From Fischerella sp. (lineage in GTDB: Bacteria; Cyanobacteriota; Cyanobacteriia; Cyanobacteriales; Nostocaceae), in NCBI GenBank assembly GCA_026419705.1, contig JANZYY010000097.1:1-12421 (forward strand): 12,421 nt of DNA, in the 5' to 3' direction. Numbering within the stretch: the first letter of the stretch is position 1; each line of letters starts with the position of its first letter. The notes below the pieces were generated by a model that was given only the letters and a program-made list of their open reading frames with translations, did no database searches and had not been told where the DNA came from. The position numbers and the translations under genes are program-made. Below are positions 10,485-12,421 of this stretch, piece after piece.

Positions 10485-10777
10485 ATTAAACTAATGTATT
10501 CAAAGATTTAGCATGCCTGGAATCTATTTTGGTATGTTTGTGGTGCGATTTCACTCTCTATTTTTATAACTCGCAACTATCAAAAATATGTGCTATAAAT
10601 TCCTTTTCTTAGGTAATCACACATAGATAGCGTCGTAGAAAAAAATGGGGAGATGTCAGGAATCACACTTAAATTTCTACGGTTTGGTAATATCCCTAAT
10701 GTAACTTTAGTTGATGGTTTTTCCAACTATCACTAAATTATGATCGAATTTTGTAACCATTTCCTGTGACCCACAAG
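10485..10777. promoter_or_regulatory. Divergent intergenic region before the P-type ATPase gene
   Basis: A 293-bp gap. It contains an 8-bp inverted repeat, CGTAGAAA (10634-10641) with TTTCTACG (10674-10681), spaced by 32 nt. A plausible ATPase promoter lies downstream of it. No gene is seen. Confidence 0.35.
10711..10739 (+). promoter_or_regulatory. Candidate promoter of the P-type ATPase gene
   Basis: TTGATG (10711-10716), a 17-bp spacer and TAAATT (10734-10739). Both hexamers match consensus at four of six positions. This would give a leader of about 30 nt before the ATG at 10778. Confidence 0.4.
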
Positions 10778-12421
10778 ATGTCTGCTCATTCTCTGCCTGA
10801 TTCAACTACCGTTTGGCATAGCTTAGAAGTTGATAAAGCAATAGAACTGCTCTCTACTCATGCAGACACTGGCTTATCACCTGAAGAAGTACAACAGCGG
10901 TTGCAAAAATACGGCCCCAACGAACTAGAAGAAACTGGTGGTCGCAGTGCTTGGGAAATTTTCGTGGATCAGTTCAAGAACATCATGTTGTTGATGCTGA
11001 TCGCTGTGGCTATGGTTTCCGGGGTTTTAGACCTGCTGGCTTGGCAAGGGGGGCAACTGGAACCGGGTGAGGTACCGTTCAAAGATACGATCGCCATTTT
11101 AGCGATTGTCGTCCTCAATGGTATCCTTGGCTACGTTCAAGAAAGCCGTGCCGAAAAAGCCCTCGCAGCCCTGAAAAAACTTGCCTCTCCCCATGTGCGG
11201 GTGATTCGTGGCGGCAAACCAATGGAGGTAGCAGCCAAGGATATTGTTCCAGGAGATGTGATGCTGTTGGAAGCAGGGGTGCAAGTGTCAGCAGATGGGC
11301 GTTTGCTAGAGGCATCCAATTTGCAAGTGCGGGAGTCAGCACTCACAGGTGAAGCCGAAGCGGTTAGCAAGCAGGCAGAAATCACATTACCTGAAGAGAC
11401 AAGTTTAGGCGATCGCATTAATTTAGTATTCCAAGGTACAGAAGTTGTCCAAGGACGAGGCAAAGTTCTGGTCACAAGCACCGGCATGCAAACAGAACTA
11501 GGTAAAATTGCTGCCTTGTTACAGGGTGTAGAAAGTGAACCCACCCCTTTACAGCAGCGGATGACGCAGCTTGGTAACGTTTTGGTAACGGGTTCTTTGG
11601 TTTTGGTAGCCGTTGTCGTTGTTGTTGGTCTGCTGCGTGGCGGAAACCTGCAAGAACTGTTGGAAGTATCGCTGAGTATGGCAGTGGCTGTAGTGCCAGA
11701 AGGTTTACCTGCTGTGATTACCGTGACCCTAGCATTGGGAACTCAGCGGATGGTGCGCCGCAATGCCTTGATCCGCAAACTGCCAGCAGTGGAAACCTTG
11801 GGTTCTGTCACCACTATCTGTTCCGATAAAACCGGTACCCTGACTCAAAACAAGATGGTGGTGCAATCTGTGTATACGAATGGTCCCAACCCCAATGGCG
11901 ATTTAGACCCCCAAGACGGTAACAGTGGAAATCGATCTCCAATAATTGCTAATAGAGAATTCCGCGTTACAGGAGAAGGTTACGCCCCCACAGGCGAGTT
12001 TCAACTGCAAGGCAAAAAAGTTGAAGTACAAGATTATCCAGAATTGCAAGCTTTGTTAGTCGCCTGTGCGGTTTGTAATGATTCAGTTTTGCAACAGCAA
12101 CAAGGACAGTGGACGATTCTAGGAGATCCGACAGAGGGAGCATTGGTGACGCTGGCTGCAAAAGGAGGTATCGAAAAAGATCAGTGGGGTAGTAAATTGC
12201 CTCGGGTGGGCGAATTTCCGTTTTCCTCGGAACGCAAGCGGATGAGTGTGATCTGTAAGGTTGAGCAAGTAGAAACTGGTGTGTCACCTTTAACAGATGT
12301 CGATCCCACGATCGCTCGTCTTGTCAACTCCGAGGGTTACTTGATGTTCACCAAAGGCTCACCAGAACTAATTTTGGCCCGTTGCACTCAAATATATAAA
12401 GGTAACGCTGCGGCTCCCTTG
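10778..12421 (+). CDS. P2-type cation-transporting P-type ATPase, probably Ca2+ (partial, 3' end missing)
   Basis: 548 codons are present and the frame runs off the window edge; whole proteins of this class are about 900-950 residues. It pumps cations across the plasma or thylakoid membrane at the cost of ATP. In order: cation-ATPase N-domain (about 12-65), transmembrane M1 (about 68-88) and M2 (about 103-122), actuator domain with T190-G-E192, M3 (about 268-288), and M4 with P307-E-G-L-P311. E308 corresponds to the Ca2+-ligand Glu309 of SERCA. Then come the phosphorylation site D350-KTGTLT and the nucleotide-binding domain with K526-GSPE. This matches the P2A/PacL-Pma type. The ligands on M5, M6 and M8 that would separate Ca2+ from other ions lie beyond the window. 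The ATG at 10778 fits the family N-terminus; its ribosome-binding site is weak. Confidence 0.93.
   Translation, partial: MSAHSLPDSTTVWHSLEVDKAIELLSTHADTGLSPEEVQQRLQKYGPNELEETGGRSAWEIFVDQFKNIMLLMLIAVAMVSGVLDLLAWQGGQLEPGEVPFKDTIAILAIVVLNGILGYVQESRAEKALAALKKLASPHVRVIRGGKPMEVAAKDIVPGDVMLLEAGVQVSADGRLLEASNLQVRESALTGEAEAVSKQAEITLPEETSLGDRINLVFQGTEVVQGRGKVLVTSTGMQTELGKIAALLQGVESEPTPLQQRMTQLGNVLVTGSLVLVAVVVVVGLLRGGNLQELLEVSLSMAVAVVPEGLPAVITVTLALGTQRMVRRNALIRKLPAVETLGSVTTICSDKTGTLTQNKMVVQSVYTNGPNPNGDLDPQDGNSGNRSPIIANREFRVTGEGYAPTGEFQLQGKKVEVQDYPELQALLVACAVCNDSVLQQQQGQWTILGDPTEGALVTLAAKGGIEKDQWGSKLPRVGEFPFSSERKRMSVICKVEQVETGVSPLTDVDPTIARLVNSEGYLMFTKGSPELILARCTQIYKGNAAAPL

Overview
The window looks like chromosome from a filamentous, probably heterocyst-forming cyanobacterium (Nostocales). 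Seven copies of the cyanobacterial HIP1 octamer GCGATCGC (2435, 2874, 3866, 5959, 7283, 9780, 11409) occur in 12.4 kb. There is an NtcA-type regulator, a cyanobacterial LapA/DUF1049 protein and an ArgRS-derived DALR protein. The gaps are full of the small dispersed hairpin repeats common in Nostoc-like genomes. Species cannot be told. No tRNA, rRNA, CRISPR array or complete insertion sequence was seen.

Layout. 1-117: non-coding, with a hairpin downstream of the first gene. 118-837 (-): Crp/Fnr-family regulator whose recognition helix matches NtcA. 838-1131: divergent control region holding a GTA-N8-TAC operator with a -10-like box 20 bp away on each side. 1132-2061 (+): ArgRS-like protein with the two tRNA-binding modules but no catalytic core, its coding frame invaded by dispersed repeats. 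2062-2364: two GTTG-type hairpin repeats flanking a compact small-RNA gene (promoter, about 73 nt, terminator-like hairpin). 2365-3243 (-): Cof-type HAD phosphatase. 3406-6372 (+): full-length DNA polymerase I, with Gln at the expected ExoIII aspartate, followed by an intrinsic terminator. 6640-6918 (-): small two-helix LapA-like membrane protein. 6919-7436: about 520 bp without a convincing gene. 7437-8276 (+): stand-alone RecB/Cas4-like PD-(D/E)XK nuclease with a four-cysteine Fe-S signature. 8277-8813: about 540 bp of stacked small repeats and a branched, RNA-like foldable segment. 8814-10484 (-): six-bladed-type propeller fused to a transglutaminase-like domain. 10778-12421 (+): 5' two thirds of a P2-type (Ca2+/cation) P-type ATPase, cut by the window edge.

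The genes are mostly monocistronic housekeeping or accessory genes on alternating strands, not one operon. The only clear functional link is the first divergent pair, where an NtcA-like regulator and the DALR gene appear to share one operator. Two nucleic-acid enzymes (PolA and the Fe-S nuclease) lie within about 1 kb of each other but are separated by an oppositely oriented gene. The most interesting items are the candidate small RNA at 2222-2294, the repeat-invaded DALR gene with a duplicated leader hairpin, the symmetric divergent operator, and the altered proofreading motif of PolA.
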